From NCBI RefSeq assembly GCF_000173355.1, contig NZ_ABXA01000019.1, forward strand, positions 62,001 to 126,000: a DNA stretch of 64,000 bases, given 5' to 3'. Made by a program: the position numbers and the translations under genes. Under the pieces are notes generated by a model, which saw only the letters and a program-made list of their open reading frames with translations, was not told the DNA's origin and did not search any database. How positions within the stretch are numbered: the stretch's first letter is position 1; every line of letters starts with the position of its first letter. Shown piece by piece: positions 32,670 to 43,561 of this stretch. The stretch comes from Anaerococcus hydrogenalis DSM 7454. Its GTDB lineage: Bacteria; Bacillota; Clostridia; Tissierellales; Peptoniphilaceae.

Positions 32670-32951
32670 ATGAATAAATCAGAATTATTAGTTAATATCT
32701 CAGAAAAAAGTGGACTTAAAAAAGTTGAAGCTGAAAGAGCTTTAAATGCATTTATTGAAACAGTAACAGAATCTCTACAAAAAGAAGAAAAAGTTCAACT
32801 TGTTGGATTTGGAACATTTGAAACAAGAGACAGAAAAGCTAGAGAAGGAAGAAATCCTAGAAAACCTGATGAAGTTATTAAAATACCAGCATCAAAAGCT
32901 CCAGTATTTAAGGCAGGTAAAACTCTTAAAGAAGCTGTTAATAATAAATAA
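32670..32951 (+). CDS. hup: HU family DNA-binding protein
   Basis: A small histone-like nucleoid protein that bends DNA as a dimer. The 93-residue protein has the complete HU pattern: MNKSELLVNISEKSGLKK, the core VQLVGFGTFETRDRKAREGRNP with the beta-arm, and the DNA-contacting Pro in RNPRKP, ending APVFKAGKTLKEAVN. SD AAGGAGG precedes the ATG. It is monocistronic, with a consensus promoter and a strong terminator. Confidence 0.97.
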   Translation: MNKSELLVNISEKSGLKKVEAERALNAFIETVTESLQKEEKVQLVGFGTFETRDRKAREGRNPRKPDEVIKIPASKAPVFKAGKTLKEAVNNK

Positions 32952-32970
32952 TTATTTACTTATAAATTTT

Positions 32971-32997
32971 AAAAGCCCAGCTTGGCTGGGCTTTTTT
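32971..32997 (+). terminator. Rho-independent terminator after hup
   Basis: AAAAGCCCAGC pairs with GCTGGGCTTTT around a 3-base TTG loop, followed by a T run (32971-32997). Convergent rqcH ends just beyond, so it may act for both. Confidence 0.93.
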
Positions 32998-33003
32998 GAT
33001 GTC

Positions 33004-34753
33004 TTATTTTATTTTTTTGTATAGTTTATCTGGCTTTTCATCCATATCAACAGTAATAGTATTAAAGTTTTCATAATAAACCATACCAAGCTTTGCACCT
33101 TTTGCTTTATTTACATTTTTTTTCTCTGTATAATCAACATCTACCTTTAAAGAATTTGCTTGGGAAGAGTTAATCGCTGCAAGATAAGATGCAGCTTTTA
33201 TATCATTTTTATTTAATTCATTAGTTTTTAAAATAACGTGACTTCCTGGCGCATTTCTTACATGGAAGAAATAATCATTTTTTCCTGCTAATTTTAAAGT
33301 TATATAATCATTTTGCCTAGAATTTTTTCCTACAAAAATATCACTATTATCTATAGTTTTAAATTGCATAGGCTTAGATTTTGTTTTCTTATTATTTTTA
33401 TTCTTACTTGTTCTTTTTATTATTTTATTTTCGATTAACTCATCTCTTATTTCATCTAAATCTTTAATGCTTTCACTTCTTTCTACAAAATCTGACATTT
33501 GATTTAGATAGTCTAAGTATTCATTTTGTTTAGGTAGGTCAATTTTTGCAAAGTCGATAGAATTTTTTATCTTTTTATATCTTTTATAATAACTATCTAC
33601 ATTTTCCCAAGGATTTTTTCTATCATCTAAGCTTATCTTTATATTTCTATTGTCATCATAGAAATTACTTAAATTTATTTCTTTATCACCCTTTTTTATT
33701 TTATTTATATTCGCTGCTAATATATCACCTTTTTTCCTATAGGAGTCCATAGATTTTTCTTTTGATATATTTTTATTTAAGATTTGAATTTTCTTTTTTA
33801 CTGATTTTTTTTTGACCATTTATTTTTCTTTCTATATTATTTTTTATTTGTCTTAGCCTATCGTTTGACCTATTAAATTCATAGAAATTCTCTATAGCTT
33901 GGCTTAAAGACTTACACTTAGTTTCTTCAAATGCTAAAGATTTTAATTCAAAAGAATAAAACTCCTTATATTTTCTATTGTCTTTATAAAGGCAAGGATT
34001 ATAGGAATTATTAATTAAGTCATCTCTTAACTTATAAAGATTTTCATTTAAAAGTCTTTTTTCATCTTCGCTTACAAGTCCCCAGTTTATTCTAGGATCA
34101 ATGTTTGATCTAAATAGCAATTCCTTTGCTACAGTAGGGGAAAATCCTAGATAATTCTCGTAGAAAATTTTTTGCGGTATTTGGCTATCAGGTAAATTTT
34201 TATCTAGACGTAAGATATCTTTTGAAAAATCTTTGTCTAAAATATTTATCTTATCACTTTCGATAAATTTGTACTCAAGTCCGGGAAGAATCTCTCTAAC
34301 TGATGACATTTTAAAATTCACCCTTTTAATTGAGTCTATTATTTTATATTTATCATCAGTTAAAATTATATTTGAATACTTTCCCATTATCTCAACAATT
34401 AATTTATTTGAAACATCAAATCCCATTTCATCAACTGAAGAAATTTTAAAAACAATTACCCTATCTAATTTATACTGATCTATACCTATAATTTTGCTTT
34501 GGCTTAGATGTTTTCTTAAAACCATGCAAAAATTCGGTGGTACTTCAGGATTTTCATATTTCTTTTCTGTTATATGAACTCTTGCCTCATTATTATTAGC
34601 ACTTAGTAATAATTTATAAGTTTTACCAAAAGAATAAATATTTAATATAATATCATTTTTTGATGGCTGGCTTATCTTTTGAATTTTCGCACCCAATAAT
34701 AATTTTTTTATCTCGAAAGTTACGGCTCTGGTTACTAAACCATCATAACTCAT
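33004..34753 (-). CDS. rqcH: RqcH (NFACT-type ribosome quality-control factor / fibronectin-binding protein), one frameshift
   Basis: RqcH binds obstructed 50S subunits and directs C-terminal alanine tailing of stalled nascent chains; Gram-positive homologues were first called FbpA or fibronectin-binding proteins. The frame from ATG 34753 gives NFACT-N (MSYDGLVTRAVTFEIKKLL, ILPGLEY) and helix-hairpin-helix/coiled-coil parts. It shifts at T9 33805-33813 (an extra A in the coding strand). The second part carries the NFACT-R domain: SSDIFVGKNSRQND-like DIFVGKNSRQNDYITLK, DYFFHVRNAPGSHVIL and VDVDYTEKKNVNKAKGAKLGMVYYENFNTI. Corrected length is 582 residues, normal for the family. SD AGAGGTGA precedes the ATG. 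The break sits in the linker between coiled coils and is most likely an assembly error. Confidence 0.9.
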
Positions 34754-34784
34754 TTAATCACCTCTTTATTTTGTATATAAAACT

Positions 34785-34793
34785 ATTATATCA
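34785..34793 (-). promoter_or_regulatory. Extended -10 promoter of rqcH
   Basis: The minus strand reads TGATATAAT ending at 34785, about 30 bases before the rqcH ATG. Its upstream part overlaps the gmk promoter on the other strand. Confidence 0.6.
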
Positions 34794-34804
34794 GAAGAAT
34801 ATAC

Positions 34805-34833
34805 TTGAACTAAATTTTTCCATAAAGTAAAAT
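34805..34833 (+). promoter_or_regulatory. Sigma-A promoter of the gmk operon
   Basis: TTGAAC (34805-34810), 17-bp spacer, TAAAAT (34828-34833), 20 bases before the gmk ATG. It is back-to-back with the rqcH promoter, so the two polymerases would compete. Confidence 0.65.
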
Positions 34834-34853
34834 AGAACTAATAAGGAGGCGCG

Positions 34854-35450
34854 ATGAAAAAAGGATTTTTATTAGTAATATCTGGTCCTTCCGGTGTAGG
34901 AAAGGGAACAGTATTGCATGACCTTATGAATACGCAAAAAAACTTAGTTTATTCGGTATCTGTTACGACTAGGAAACAAAGACCTGGTGAAATAGAAGGA
35001 GTAAGCTATTTTTTTAAGAGTCATGAAGAATTTGAAAAAATGATTGAAGAAGATAAATTTTTGGAGTTTGCTAAAGTACATGATAATTATTATGGAACTC
35101 CAAAAGAATTTGTTGAAGAAAAAATCAATGAAGGTAAGATAGTAATTTTGGAAATAGATGTTCAAGGAGCATTGAATGTTAAGAAAAATATTGACAATGG
35201 AGTATATATTTTTCTAGCGCCTCCTAGCCTTAGTGAGTTGAAAAATAGAATTGTCAATAGAGGAACTGAAACAGAAAGCGACATAAATTTGAGAATGTCA
35301 AATGCGAAAAAAGAATTATCTTATATTAAAAATTATGACTACTTGGTTGTAAATGATCATTTGAATTCAGCAATTAATTTGGTTAATGAGATAATAAATG
35401 CAGAAAAACATAGAGTTTTTAGAGAAAATATAAATTTTGATAAGGAGTAA
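34854..35450 (+). CDS. gmk: Guanylate kinase
   Basis: Phosphorylates GMP to GDP. The 198-residue protein has the P-loop GPSGVGKGT (residues 11-19), the GMP-binding block VTTRKQRPGEIEGVSYFF, EFAKVHDNYYGTP, and VILEIDVQGALNVKK. SD AAGGAGG. It heads gmk-rpoZ-coaBC-priA, a gene order widely conserved in Bacillota, here with RqcH divergent upstream. Confidence 0.97.
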   Translation: MKKGFLLVISGPSGVGKGTVLHDLMNTQKNLVYSVSVTTRKQRPGEIEGVSYFFKSHEEFEKMIEEDKFLEFAKVHDNYYGTPKEFVEEKINEGKIVILEIDVQGALNVKKNIDNGVYIFLAPPSLSELKNRIVNRGTETESDINLRMSNAKKELSYIKNYDYLVVNDHLNSAINLVNEIINAEKHRVFRENINFDKE

Positions 35451-35452
35451 TT

Positions 35453-35641
35453 ATGAATAATCCATCTTTTAAAGATTTAGCAGAAATAAGTTCAAGTAGG
35501 TATGAGATTTGCATGATGGCGGCAAAAAGAGCAAGAAGAATTGTTAATGGTTCAGATTTTTTAACTAAAGATCACGAAGATAAGCCTGTTACTCAAGCTT
35601 TACATGAGATAATGGAAGGAAAAGTAAAGAAAAATGATTAA
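35453..35641 (+). CDS. rpoZ: RNA polymerase omega subunit
   Basis: A 62-residue small subunit that helps assemble beta-prime into RNA polymerase. SSSRYEICMMAAKRARRI and KPVTQALHEIMEGKV match the omega family. It starts two bases after gmk with SD AAGGAG and overlaps coaBC by eight bases. The gmk-rpoZ-coaBC position supports the call strongly. Confidence 0.93.
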   Translation: MNNPSFKDLAEISSSRYEICMMAAKRARRIVNGSDFLTKDHEDKPVTQALHEIMEGKVKKND

Positions 35642-36805
35642 GGGTAAAAATATTCTCCTAGGTGTTAGTGGGGGAATTGCCGCTTATAAAGTCTTAGAAC
35701 TTTGTTCAAGCTTAAAAAAAGAAGGTGCAAACCTAAAAATTATTATGACTAAGGGGGCTTGTGAATTTGTAAGTCCTTTGTCATTTGAAACTATGGGTAA
35801 ATGCATTGTTTATTCTGATATGTTTGAAGGCCACCATGATAGAGTTTATCATATTGATTTACCAAAATGGGCAGATGTATTTTTGGTAGCTCCATTAAGT
35901 GCAAATACACTTGCAAAAATGACTTATGGAATAGCAGATAATATGCTAAGCGCATCTCTTTTGGCTTGCGATAAGGATATAATTGTTGCACCTACTATGA
36001 ATACAAATATGTTAAACAACAAGGCTACTCAAGAAAACCTTAAAAAAATTAAAGAAAGAGGTATACATATTATAAATCCTAATTCAGGTCTTCTAGCTTG
36101 TGATACAAGAGGAGATGGAAGAATGGAAGAGCCTGTTAATATTGTTAAATATCTAGATTATTATTTTACAAAAAAGATTTGAGTGGTAAAAAAATTGTAG
36201 TTTCAGCAGGTCCAACAGTAGAGCCTATTGATTATGTTAGATTTATCTCTAACAAATCTAGTGGAAAAATGGGATATAATATAGCAATCGAAGCTTTTAA
36301 AAGAGGGGCAGATGTAAAATTAATTTCAGGTCCTGTAAATCCTATAGATACGGATGGGATTGATAAGATAAATATTAGAACAAATGAAGAGCTTAAAGAT
36401 GCTATTGAAAAAGAATTTGATGATTGCCATGCCTTAATAATGTCAGCAGCACCAACTGATTATAAGGTAAGAAATGCTAGTGATAAGAAAATAAAAAAAG
36501 ATGGCAATAATTTAAATTTAGAATTAATAGAAAATATTGATATTTTAAAATACTTTGGAAATAAAAAAAATAAACAAATTTTGATAGGCTTTGCTGCAGA
36601 AACTGATGATTTAATAAAGAATGCAAAAATAAAACTAGAGTCTAAAAAAGCAGATTATATTATAGCTAATGATTTGAAGAAAAAAGGTGCAGGATTTGAT
36701 GTTGATACCAATATAGCATCTATTTTGTCAAAAGATAAGGTAGATAAGTTAGACTTAATGTCAAAAAAAGAACTAGCAAATAAAATTTTAGATCTTTTGG
36801 TATAA
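35634..36805 (+). CDS. coaBC: Bifunctional phosphopantothenoylcysteine decarboxylase / phosphopantothenate-cysteine ligase, one frameshift
   Basis: CoaB joins cysteine to phosphopantothenate and CoaC decarboxylates the product, two steps of coenzyme A synthesis. The CoaC part (from 35634) has GVSGGIAAYK, the active-site His in DRVYHIDLPKWADVFLVAPLSANTLAKMTYG, and PTMNTNM. The CoaB part has SAGPTVEPIDYVRFISNKSSGKMGY and IGFAAETDD. The frame breaks at A6 36170-36175; adding one A gives TKKDLSGKKIVVSAGPT and a 390-residue fused protein of normal size. The TTG at 36179 then is not a start. Two separate proteins cannot be excluded, but the fused form is the norm. Confidence 0.92.
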
Positions 36806-36814
36806 GGTGATAAC

Positions 36815-39191
36815 TTGTATTGTTTTGTAATACTTGATAATAAAAGTAGATTTTTAGATCAATCTTTCACTTATCATGTGCCAGAAAAATTTGAAAATAA
36901 AATACAAAAAGGGATGAGGGTTATAGTCCCATTTGGCAAAGGCAATAAGAATACTATTGCCTTTGTTTATGATTTGGTGGAAAATTTAACAACAGAATTT
37001 AAAACTAAGGATATTTTAGAAATTGTAGATTCAAAAGCTCTTGTCGATGAAGAGCTTATAGATTTGGCTTTTTATATGAATAGGCGCTATCTTTCTCCAC
37101 TTAGGTCTTGTGTTAGGCAGATACTTCCGCCTGGAAAAATTGACAAGATAAAAGAATATTATTATCCAAGTAAAAATTTAAAAAAAGATGATGAATTTTA
37201 TGAAGTTTTCAAAAATAAAATTACAAAGAAAAAAATTCTTAATAAATATAATATAGATGAAGATTTATTAAATCAATATAAGAAGAATGGACTCATAAAA
37301 ACATCTTTTGATATAAATTCAAATCAAAAAATTAATTATACCTATATTTTCAATTTAAAAAAAGATTATGATGATAAAAAATTACCATCAAATGCCAAAA
37401 AACAAAAAGAGATATTAGATTATTTGAAGTATCACAAGGATGTTGAATACAAAGAACTACTAAAAAACACTAAGTCTAGTAAAAATTCTTTGGATTCCTT
37501 AATAGAAAAAGACTTATTAGAAATAAAAAAATTGAAATAGATAAACAAATTATAGGTAAGGTTAAATACTATAAAAAACCTGTATTAACTGATGAACAAA
37601 ATAAGATTATAAAAAAAATAATGGATCAACCTAATAAATCTTATTTGCTAAAGGGCGTTACAGGAAGTGGTAAAACCGAAGTGTTTTTGCAAATTGTAGA
37701 AGAAAATTTAAAAAATGGCAAAGATTCAATAATTTTAGTTCCAGAAATTTCCCTAACTCCACAGACTATTGAGAGGTTTCAAGGTAGGTTTAACCAAAAA
37801 ATAGCCATACTACATTCAAGACTTACTCAAAAAGAGAAGTTTCAACAATGGAGAATGATAAAAAATGGTGATGTTAAAATTGTTGTAGGAGCAAGGAGCG
37901 CTATTTTTGCACCCTTTAAAAATCTTGGTGCTATTATTATTGACGAGGAGCATGATAAAAGTTATATCTCATCACAAGATCCGAAATTTCATACAGATGA
38001 GCTAGCTTTATTTAGACAAAAATATAATAAAGCTACTTTAATTTTTGCATCAGCAACACCATCAATAAAAACTATGACCAAAGCTTTAAATGGACAAAAT
38101 AACTTAGTTGAATTAAAAAATAGAGTAAATGGGAAAATGCCTAAGGTAGAAATAGTTGATATGAGAGAGGAATTAAAGAAATCAAACTATTCTATGATTA
38201 GCTCTTCATTATATGATAAAATTTTAGAAAAATTAAAAATAAAGAACAAATAATCTTATTTTTAAATAAAATTGGTCATAATTCTTTTACATTTTGCAGA
38301 AATTGTGGCTATGTTGTAAAATGTGAAGCTTGTGACGTAGCTATGACCTTCCACAAAAATGTTTCGAAATTAGTTTGTCATTATTGTGGAAGAACTAAAA
38401 ATCAGCCAAGAGTTTGTCCTGTATGTGGATCAAGTAAAATTAAAGAATTTGGAGCAGGTACTGAAAAGCTAGAAGAAGAAGTTAAAAATTTATTTCCTGA
38501 AGCAAACATTATAAGAATGGATTCTATGACTGCAAAAGACAAATCATCTTATGACAATATGTATAAGTTGATGAAAGAAAAAAAGGTGGATATATTAATA
38601 GGAACCCAAATGATTGCTAAAGGGCTTGATTTTGAAAATGTCACCTTAGTTGGAATTATAAGTGCAGATTTATCTTTAAATATTGATGATTATACTGCCT
38701 ATGAAACAAGTTTTGAGCTTATAACACAAGTTTCTGGTAGGGCAGGAAGGTCCAAAAAACAAGGTCAAGTTATTATTCAAACTTATAAACCTGATAACTT
38801 TGTAATAAATGCAGCAAGCAAAAATGATTACCAGTCATTTTATAATTATGAGATACAGGCTAGAAAAGCCTTTGAATACCCACCTTTTGTAAATTTAATT
38901 ACTATAAAAATTTTAGATAAATCTAGGATTAAATGTATAGATATTTCAAAAAAAATAAAATATTATCTAGATTTAGAATATAAAAAAAATTTTAGGCTGA
39001 AAATTATAGGCCCAAACCCATGTAAAATATCTCGTATAAACAATAAATACAGATATAATATTATTATAAAATTAAAAGACTCACAATTAGAAGATGTTTC
39101 TAGTTTTTTAACAAGACTTAGAAAATATTTTATTAATAAGAACAAAGATACAAGTATTATAATAGCTTTAAATCCGAGTGATATAAATTAA
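36815..39191 (+). CDS. priA: Primosomal helicase PriA, two frameshifts
   Basis: Restarts stalled replication forks and loads the replicative helicase. A TTG start at 36815 with SD AAGGTGA gives the typical YCFVILDNKSRFLDQSFTYHVP 3'-DNA-binding domain. The frame shifts at A7 37525-37531 and A5 38235-38239. Adding one A at each restores a 792-residue protein, normal for PriA. The helicase motor shows LLKGVTGSGKTEVF (Walker A), VPEISLTPQT, IIDEEHDKSYISSQDPKFH, and FASATPS. The zinc-binding region has CRNCGY, CEAC, CHYCG and CPVCG, and ISGRAGRSKKQGQV-type motif VI follows as VSGRAGRSKKQGQV. An essential-type gene with two homopolymer breaks strongly suggests assembly error. Confidence 0.93.
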
Positions 39192-39200
39192 GGAGAAAAA

Positions 39201-40308
39201 ATGTTTGATTTTTTTTAAAAGAAAAAAGAATGAAAATGAAAAGCAAGTAGAGAGTGAAATAATAGAAGAAGTTGAGAAAGAAAATCCATTAGAAGAAAAT
39301 GAAGATGAAAATATAAGTGAAGATATAAACAATACACAAAATAAAGAAGATGAAGAAAAAGAAATAATAAGTGAAGAGAACGAAGAAGAATTAGGCTTTT
39401 TTGAAAAACTATCTAAGGGTCTTACAAAAACTCGTGAACAATTCTCATCAAAATTAAAGAATTTATTTACAGCAAATGTAAAAATAGATGATGATTTGTA
39501 TGATGAATTAGAAGAAATTCTTATATCAGCAGATATAGGAATGCAATCAACTATAGAAATTGTAGATGAGCTTAAAGATAAAATAAAAGAAAGATCCATA
39601 AAGAATGCTGATCAAATTTTTCCCCTATTAAAAGAAATAATGGAAGATAAACTAGATGAAAAAAATCTTGATAACGAGCTTTTAATTTCAAATGATAAGT
39701 TATCAGTTATACTTGTTATAGGAGTAAATGGGGTAGGAAAAACTACAACTATAGGAAAACTTGCACATAATTTAAAAAAAGAAGGACATAAAGTAACCTT
39801 AGCAGCTGCTGATACATTTAGGGCTGCAGCGATTGAACAATTAGATTCATGGGCTAAAGAATCAAACACACAAATGATAGCTCACAAAGAGGGATCTGAC
39901 CCATCCGCAGTAATTTTTGATGCTATACAAGCAGCAAAAGCCAATGGTTCAGATGTTTTGATTTGCGATACAGCAGGAAGACTTCATAACAAAAAAAATC
40001 TAATGAACGAGTTAGAAAAAATTAATAGGACAATTTCAACTCATGCTAATAATGCAAATAGAGAAAATCTATTAGTTTTAGATGCAACTACAGGACAAAA
40101 TGCAATAAGTCAATTAAGAGAGTTTAAAAATGTTTGCGAAATAACCGGCTTAATTTTGACAAAATTAGATGGAACTGCAAAAGGTGGAGTGATTTTCCCA
40201 CTACAAGTAGAACTTGAAGTGCCTGTTAAGTATATTGGAGTTGGTGAAGGCATAGATAATTTGGAAAAATTCGATTCAAAATCATTTGTCAAAGCCATGA
40301 TAGAATAA
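39201..40308 (+). CDS. ftsY: Signal recognition particle receptor FtsY, frameshift after codon 5
   Basis: The SRP receptor GTPase that delivers ribosomes making membrane proteins to SecYEG. ATG 39201 follows a perfect AAGGAG SD, but the frame stops after MFDFF because of T8 at 39209-39216. Removing one T gives MFDFFKRKKNENEK and a 368-residue protein. The alternative intact reading begins at TTG 39205, which is poorly placed relative to the SD. Domains are an acidic A region (Glu/Asp-rich, about residues 10-65), the N domain, and the G domain with GVNGVGKTTTIGKLAH, AADTFRAAAIEQL, DTAGRLHNK, TKLDGTAKGG, and GVGEGIDNLEKF. Usually adjacent to ffh or smc; neither is present here. Confidence 0.93.
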
Positions 40309-40310
40309 AC

Positions 40311-40339
40311 TTGTAATTAAATATCATTTATGGTATATT
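40311..40339 (+). promoter_or_regulatory. Promoter of rpsB-tsf with a long 5' leader
   Basis: TTGTAA (40311-40316), 17-bp spacer, extended -10 TGGTATATT (40331-40339). The transcript would carry about 100 untranslated bases before rpsB, space enough for S2 autoregulation, but I see no leader structure I can name. Confidence 0.6.
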
Positions 40340-40445
40340 ATTTTAGTACTATGCACATCTTTGGATAGATTTTTACGTTGCTAATATTAATTAGTTTAAA
40401 ATTTAGTAGAAAAAGATGGAAGAAATTAAACGGAGGTAGATAATA

Positions 40446-41219
40446 ATGTCAGTAGTATCAATGAAAAAATTATTAGAAGCTGGTGTACACTTTGGACACC
40501 AAACAAGAAGATGGAACCCTAAGATGAGTAAGTTCATCTTCACAGAGAGAAATGGAATCTATATTATAGATTTAGCAAAAACATCAAATCAAATTGACAA
40601 AGCCTATGAAGTAATAAAAGATATTGCAAGTGAAGGCGGAAGCATTTTATTTGTTGGAACTAAAAAACAAGCTCAAGATTCAATTGAACAAGAAGCTAAA
40701 AGATGTGGTCAATATTATGTATCTAACAGATGGTTAGGTGGAATGTTGACAAACTTCAACACAATAAGAAATTCTGTAAATAAACTTAAAAAATATGAAA
40801 CAATGGAAGAAGATGGAACATTTGATCTTTTACCTAAAAAGGAAGTTCTTCAATACAACAAAGAAATGGATAAACTAGAAAAAAATCTTGGTGGTATCAA
40901 AGAAATGGAAGAACTACCAGATGCTTTATTTGTAGTAGATCCATCTAATGAACAAATTGCTGTTCATGAAGCTAAAATTTTAGGAATCCCAGTTATTTCA
41001 ATTGTAGATACTAACTGTGATCCAGATGTTGTAGATATTGCTATTCCAGGAAATGACGATGCTATTAGGGCTGTAAAACTTATTACATCAGTAATGGCTG
41101 ATGCTGTTATAGAAGGTAACCAAGGTAGTGAGTTTGCTGTAAATGAAGATGACTTTGAAGAAGTTGAAGAAGAATCTGTAGACTCAGTAGAAGAACAAGA
41201 AGAATCTATTGAAGAATAA
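40446..41219 (+). CDS. rpsB: 30S ribosomal protein S2
   Basis: A ribosomal small-subunit protein bound near the head-body junction. The 257-residue protein has [94 protein letters not shown], and [14 protein letters not shown], all S2 hallmarks. The C-terminal 25 residues are strongly acidic. SD CGGAGG. It is cotranscribed with tsf 13 bases downstream, the near-universal rpsB-tsf pair. Confidence 0.98.
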   Translation: MSVVSMKKLLEAGVHFGHQTRRWNPKMSKFIFTERNGIYIIDLAKTSNQIDKAYEVIKDIASEGGSILFVGTKKQAQDSIEQEAKRCGQYYVSNRWLGGMLTNFNTIRNSVNKLKKYETMEEDGTFDLLPKKEVLQYNKEMDKLEKNLGGIKEMEELPDALFVVDPSNEQIAVHEAKILGIPVISIVDTNCDPDVVDIAIPGNDDAIRAVKLITSVMADAVIEGNQGSEFAVNEDDFEEVEEESVDSVEEQEESIEE

Positions 41220-41232
41220 TTAGGAGGATATT

Positions 41233-41901
41233 ATGGCAGTAACTGCAAAATTAGTAAAAGAATTAAGAGAAAAAACTGGCGCTGGAATGATGGATTGTAA
41301 AAAAGCTTTGACAGAAACTGATGGTGATATTGATCAAGCAGTCAAATTACTAAAGGAAAAAGGACAAGCTACTCTTGATAAAAAAGCTGATAGAATTGCA
41401 GCTGAAGGAGTTATTGGTTCATACATTCATAATGATAAAATTGGTGTTATTGTTGAAATCAACACTGAAACAGATTTCTCAGCAAATACAGATGCAGTAA
41501 GAGAATTTGCTAGGAATATAGCTATGCATATAGCTGCTTTAAATCCACTATACATCTCTGAAGAAGATGCTGATGAAAAAGATGTAGCAGAACAAAGAGA
41601 AATATTAATAAAACAAGCTATGAACGAAGCTAATGATAATATGCCTGAAGACAAAAAAGAAATGATAGCTCATAAAAAAGTTGAAGGTAGACTTAAAAAA
41701 TATTTCAAAGATGTATGCTTATTAGATCAACAATATATTAAAAATCCTGATCTTACAATTGAACAATATCTAAGAGATACTGCAAATAGTGTAGGAGAAA
41801 ATATCAAAATCAGAAGATTCGCTAGATTCGAAGTTGGTGAAGGATTAGAGAAAAAAGAAGAAGATTTCGCTAAAGAAGTTCAAAGCCAAATGAACGCTTA
41901 G
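41233..41901 (+). CDS. tsf: Elongation factor Ts
   Basis: The nucleotide-exchange factor that regenerates EF-Tu-GTP. The N-terminal UBA-like domain reads LVKELREKTGAGMMDCKKALTETDGDIDQAVKLLKEKG, and the core has the expected IGVIVEINTETDFSA block. At 222 residues it is the short form with a single subdomain repeat, as in several Bacillota and Thermus, rather than the 280-290 residue form. SD TAGGAGG. A strong terminator follows. Confidence 0.97.
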   Translation: MAVTAKLVKELREKTGAGMMDCKKALTETDGDIDQAVKLLKEKGQATLDKKADRIAAEGVIGSYIHNDKIGVIVEINTETDFSANTDAVREFARNIAMHIAALNPLYISEEDADEKDVAEQREILIKQAMNEANDNMPEDKKEMIAHKKVEGRLKKYFKDVCLLDQQYIKNPDLTIEQYLRDTANSVGENIKIRRFARFEVGEGLEKKEEDFAKEVQSQMNA

Positions 41902-41910
41902 TAATTTTTA

Positions 41911-41938
41911 AGAAAGCCCCAGGGGCTTTCTTTTTTTA
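41911..41938 (+). terminator. Rho-independent terminator after tsf
   Basis: AGAAAGCCCC pairs with GGGGCTTTCT around a one-base gap (effective small loop within the C/G tract), followed by seven T (41911-41937). Confidence 0.92.
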
Positions 41939-41970
41939 TGTGAAATTCTTAGCGTTTTACTATGAATTAA

Positions 41971-41998
41971 TTGAAAGATTTATTTTTTCTAATATAAT
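41971..41998 (+). promoter_or_regulatory. Sigma-A promoter of cysK-cysE
   Basis: TTGAAA (41971-41976), 16-bp spacer, TATAAT (41993-41998), 48 bases before cysK. The leader is too short for a T-box or SAM riboswitch. Confidence 0.75.
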
Positions 41999-42046
41999 GA
42001 ATAAGATAAAAATGAAATTTTAAATTAGCATTTTAAAGGAGTTAAA

Positions 42047-42958
42047 ATGACAATAAATACAAATTCAAAAGAGTTAATTGGAAACACACCCTTATTAAAA
42101 TTAAATTCCTTAAAAAAAGAAGGTAGAGCTGATATCTATGTAAAAGTTGAAAAAAACAATCTTGCAGGTTCTATAAAAGATAGAATTGCACTTTACATGA
42201 TTGAAGAAGCTGAAAAATCCGGAAAATTAAAAAAAGGCGATACAATTGTTGAACCAACAAGCGGAAATACAGGTGTAGCTTTGGCAGCACTTGCTGCAGC
42301 AAAAGGATATAAATGCATTTTAACTATGCCAAGTTCTATGAGTATAGAAAGATCTAAACTTGCAGAAGCATATGGTGCTGAAGTAATAAGAACTACAGAA
42401 AATGCCTTGCAAGGTGCTGTAGATAAGGCGGTAGAATTATCAAAAAAAGATGGATACTTTATGCCTGATCAATTTTCAAACCCAGCAAATATCAAAGCTC
42501 ACTACGAAACAACAGGTGTAGAGATTTTGAATGAAATTTCTCCTGATGCATTTATTGCTGGAGTTGGAACAGGTGGAACTGTAACAGGTGTTGGTAAAAG
42601 ATTAAAAGAAAATAATGAAAATGTTAAAATTTATGCTATCGAACCTGCAGAAAGTCCACTTTTATCTGGAGGTAAAGCTTCAGGTCATAAAATTCAAGGA
42701 ATTGGTGGAAACTTCATTCCTAAAAATTTAGATTTTGATGTAGTGGAAGGAATAGTTGATGTAAAAAGTGATGATGCTATTAAAATGTCCAGAGAACTTG
42801 CTAAAAATGAAGCTTTAGCTGTTGGAATTTCATCAGGCGCAAATGTATTTGGTGCTATAGAAATAGCAGATAAATTAGGAGAAGGAAAAGCAGTTGTGAC
42901 AGTCTTACCAGATACAGGTGAGAGATATTTGTCTACACAATTGTATGACTTAGATTAA
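42047..42958 (+). CDS. cysK: Cysteine synthase (O-acetylserine sulfhydrylase)
   Basis: A PLP enzyme replacing the acetyl group of O-acetylserine with sulfide to give cysteine. The 303-residue protein shows [13 protein letters not shown], the PLP lysine in [11 protein letters not shown] (Lys44; the usual motif is NPxxSxKDR), [47 protein letters not shown], and [18 protein letters not shown]. cysE follows one base after the stop, forming a complete two-step serine-to-cysteine operon. Confidence 0.96.
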   Translation: MTINTNSKELIGNTPLLKLNSLKKEGRADIYVKVEKNNLAGSIKDRIALYMIEEAEKSGKLKKGDTIVEPTSGNTGVALAALAAAKGYKCILTMPSSMSIERSKLAEAYGAEVIRTTENALQGAVDKAVELSKKDGYFMPDQFSNPANIKAHYETTGVEILNEISPDAFIAGVGTGGTVTGVGKRLKENNENVKIYAIEPAESPLLSGGKASGHKIQGIGGNFIPKNLDFDVVEGIVDVKSDDAIKMSRELAKNEALAVGISSGANVFGAIEIADKLGEGKAVVTVLPDTGERYLSTQLYDLD

Positions 42959-42959
42959 T

Positions 42960-43487
42960 ATGACATATGAAGAATATAAAAAAGAATTAGTTGAGGCGGC
43001 TCTTTTAAAAGACCCTGCCTTAACTAAGGCTGAAGAAGCAATTAAATTTTCTCCAGGTATTAAGGCTTTGTTAGCCCATTACAAGGCCCATAAATTATAT
43101 TTAGAAGGTGAATTTTCAAAAGCTAACGAAATTAGTTTAAACGCTAGGAAAGAAACCGGTATAGAAATTCATCCTGGTGCAAAAATTGGTAGAAGATGTT
43201 ACATAGATCATGGAATGGGTGTTGTAATAGGAGAGACTGCTGAAGTAGGCGATGATGTTTTAATGTATCATGGAGTTACTTTGGGTGGAGTTAAAAATGA
43301 AAGGGTAAAAAGGCACCCAACAGTAGGTAATAATGTTTTAATCGGTGCTGGAGCTATTTTGTTGGGAAATATTACAATTGGTAATGATTGTAAGATAGGC
43401 GCTAATTCTGTTGTACTTGCTGATGTTCCAGATGATTGCACAGCTGTAGGTGCGCCAGCAAAAATTATTAAACATAAACATAATTAA
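42960..43487 (+). CDS. cysE: Serine O-acetyltransferase
   Basis: Acetylates serine with acetyl-CoA to feed cysK. The 175-residue protein is a left-handed beta-helix hexapeptide transferase: [42 protein letters not shown] with the catalytic His, then [23 protein letters not shown] and GAPAKII. It is the short (EpsC/SrpH-like) form lacking most of the N-terminal helical domain of the E. coli enzyme. Cotranscribed with cysK. Confidence 0.95.
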   Translation: MTYEEYKKELVEAALLKDPALTKAEEAIKFSPGIKALLAHYKAHKLYLEGEFSKANEISLNARKETGIEIHPGAKIGRRCYIDHGMGVVIGETAEVGDDVLMYHGVTLGGVKNERVKRHPTVGNNVLIGAGAILLGNITIGNDCKIGANSVVLADVPDDCTAVGAPAKIIKHKHN

Positions 43488-43492
43488 ATTAT

Positions 43493-43550
43493 AAAGGGAC
43501 TGTTTTAGACGAATTTTAAAAATAAGTTTAATTAACAGCCCTTTTATTTT
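43493..43550 (+). terminator. Probable terminator after cysE with a long loop
   Basis: AAAGGGACTGTT (43493-43504) can pair with AACAGCCCTTTT (43534-43545), with one bulge and a loop of about 29 bases. A T-rich tail follows. The ABC exporter SD begins soon after. Confidence 0.55.
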
Positions 43551-43561
43551 AAGGGGTTAAT

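Noticed and set aside
33805-33813. Programmed frameshifting in rqcH
   Set aside because: The A9 tract is slippery, but the shift lies in a linker with no stimulatory stem seen, and nine similar breaks occur in unrelated genes, so an assembly error explains all of them better.
35634-36805. Two separate CoaC and CoaB genes
   Set aside because: The second frame would start at a TTG without a proper SD inside the first, while one added A restores a normal fused CoaBC.
39205-40308. ftsY starting at TTG 39205
   Set aside because: The SD fits ATG 39201, and MFDFF is a common FtsY start; the T8 run explains the break.
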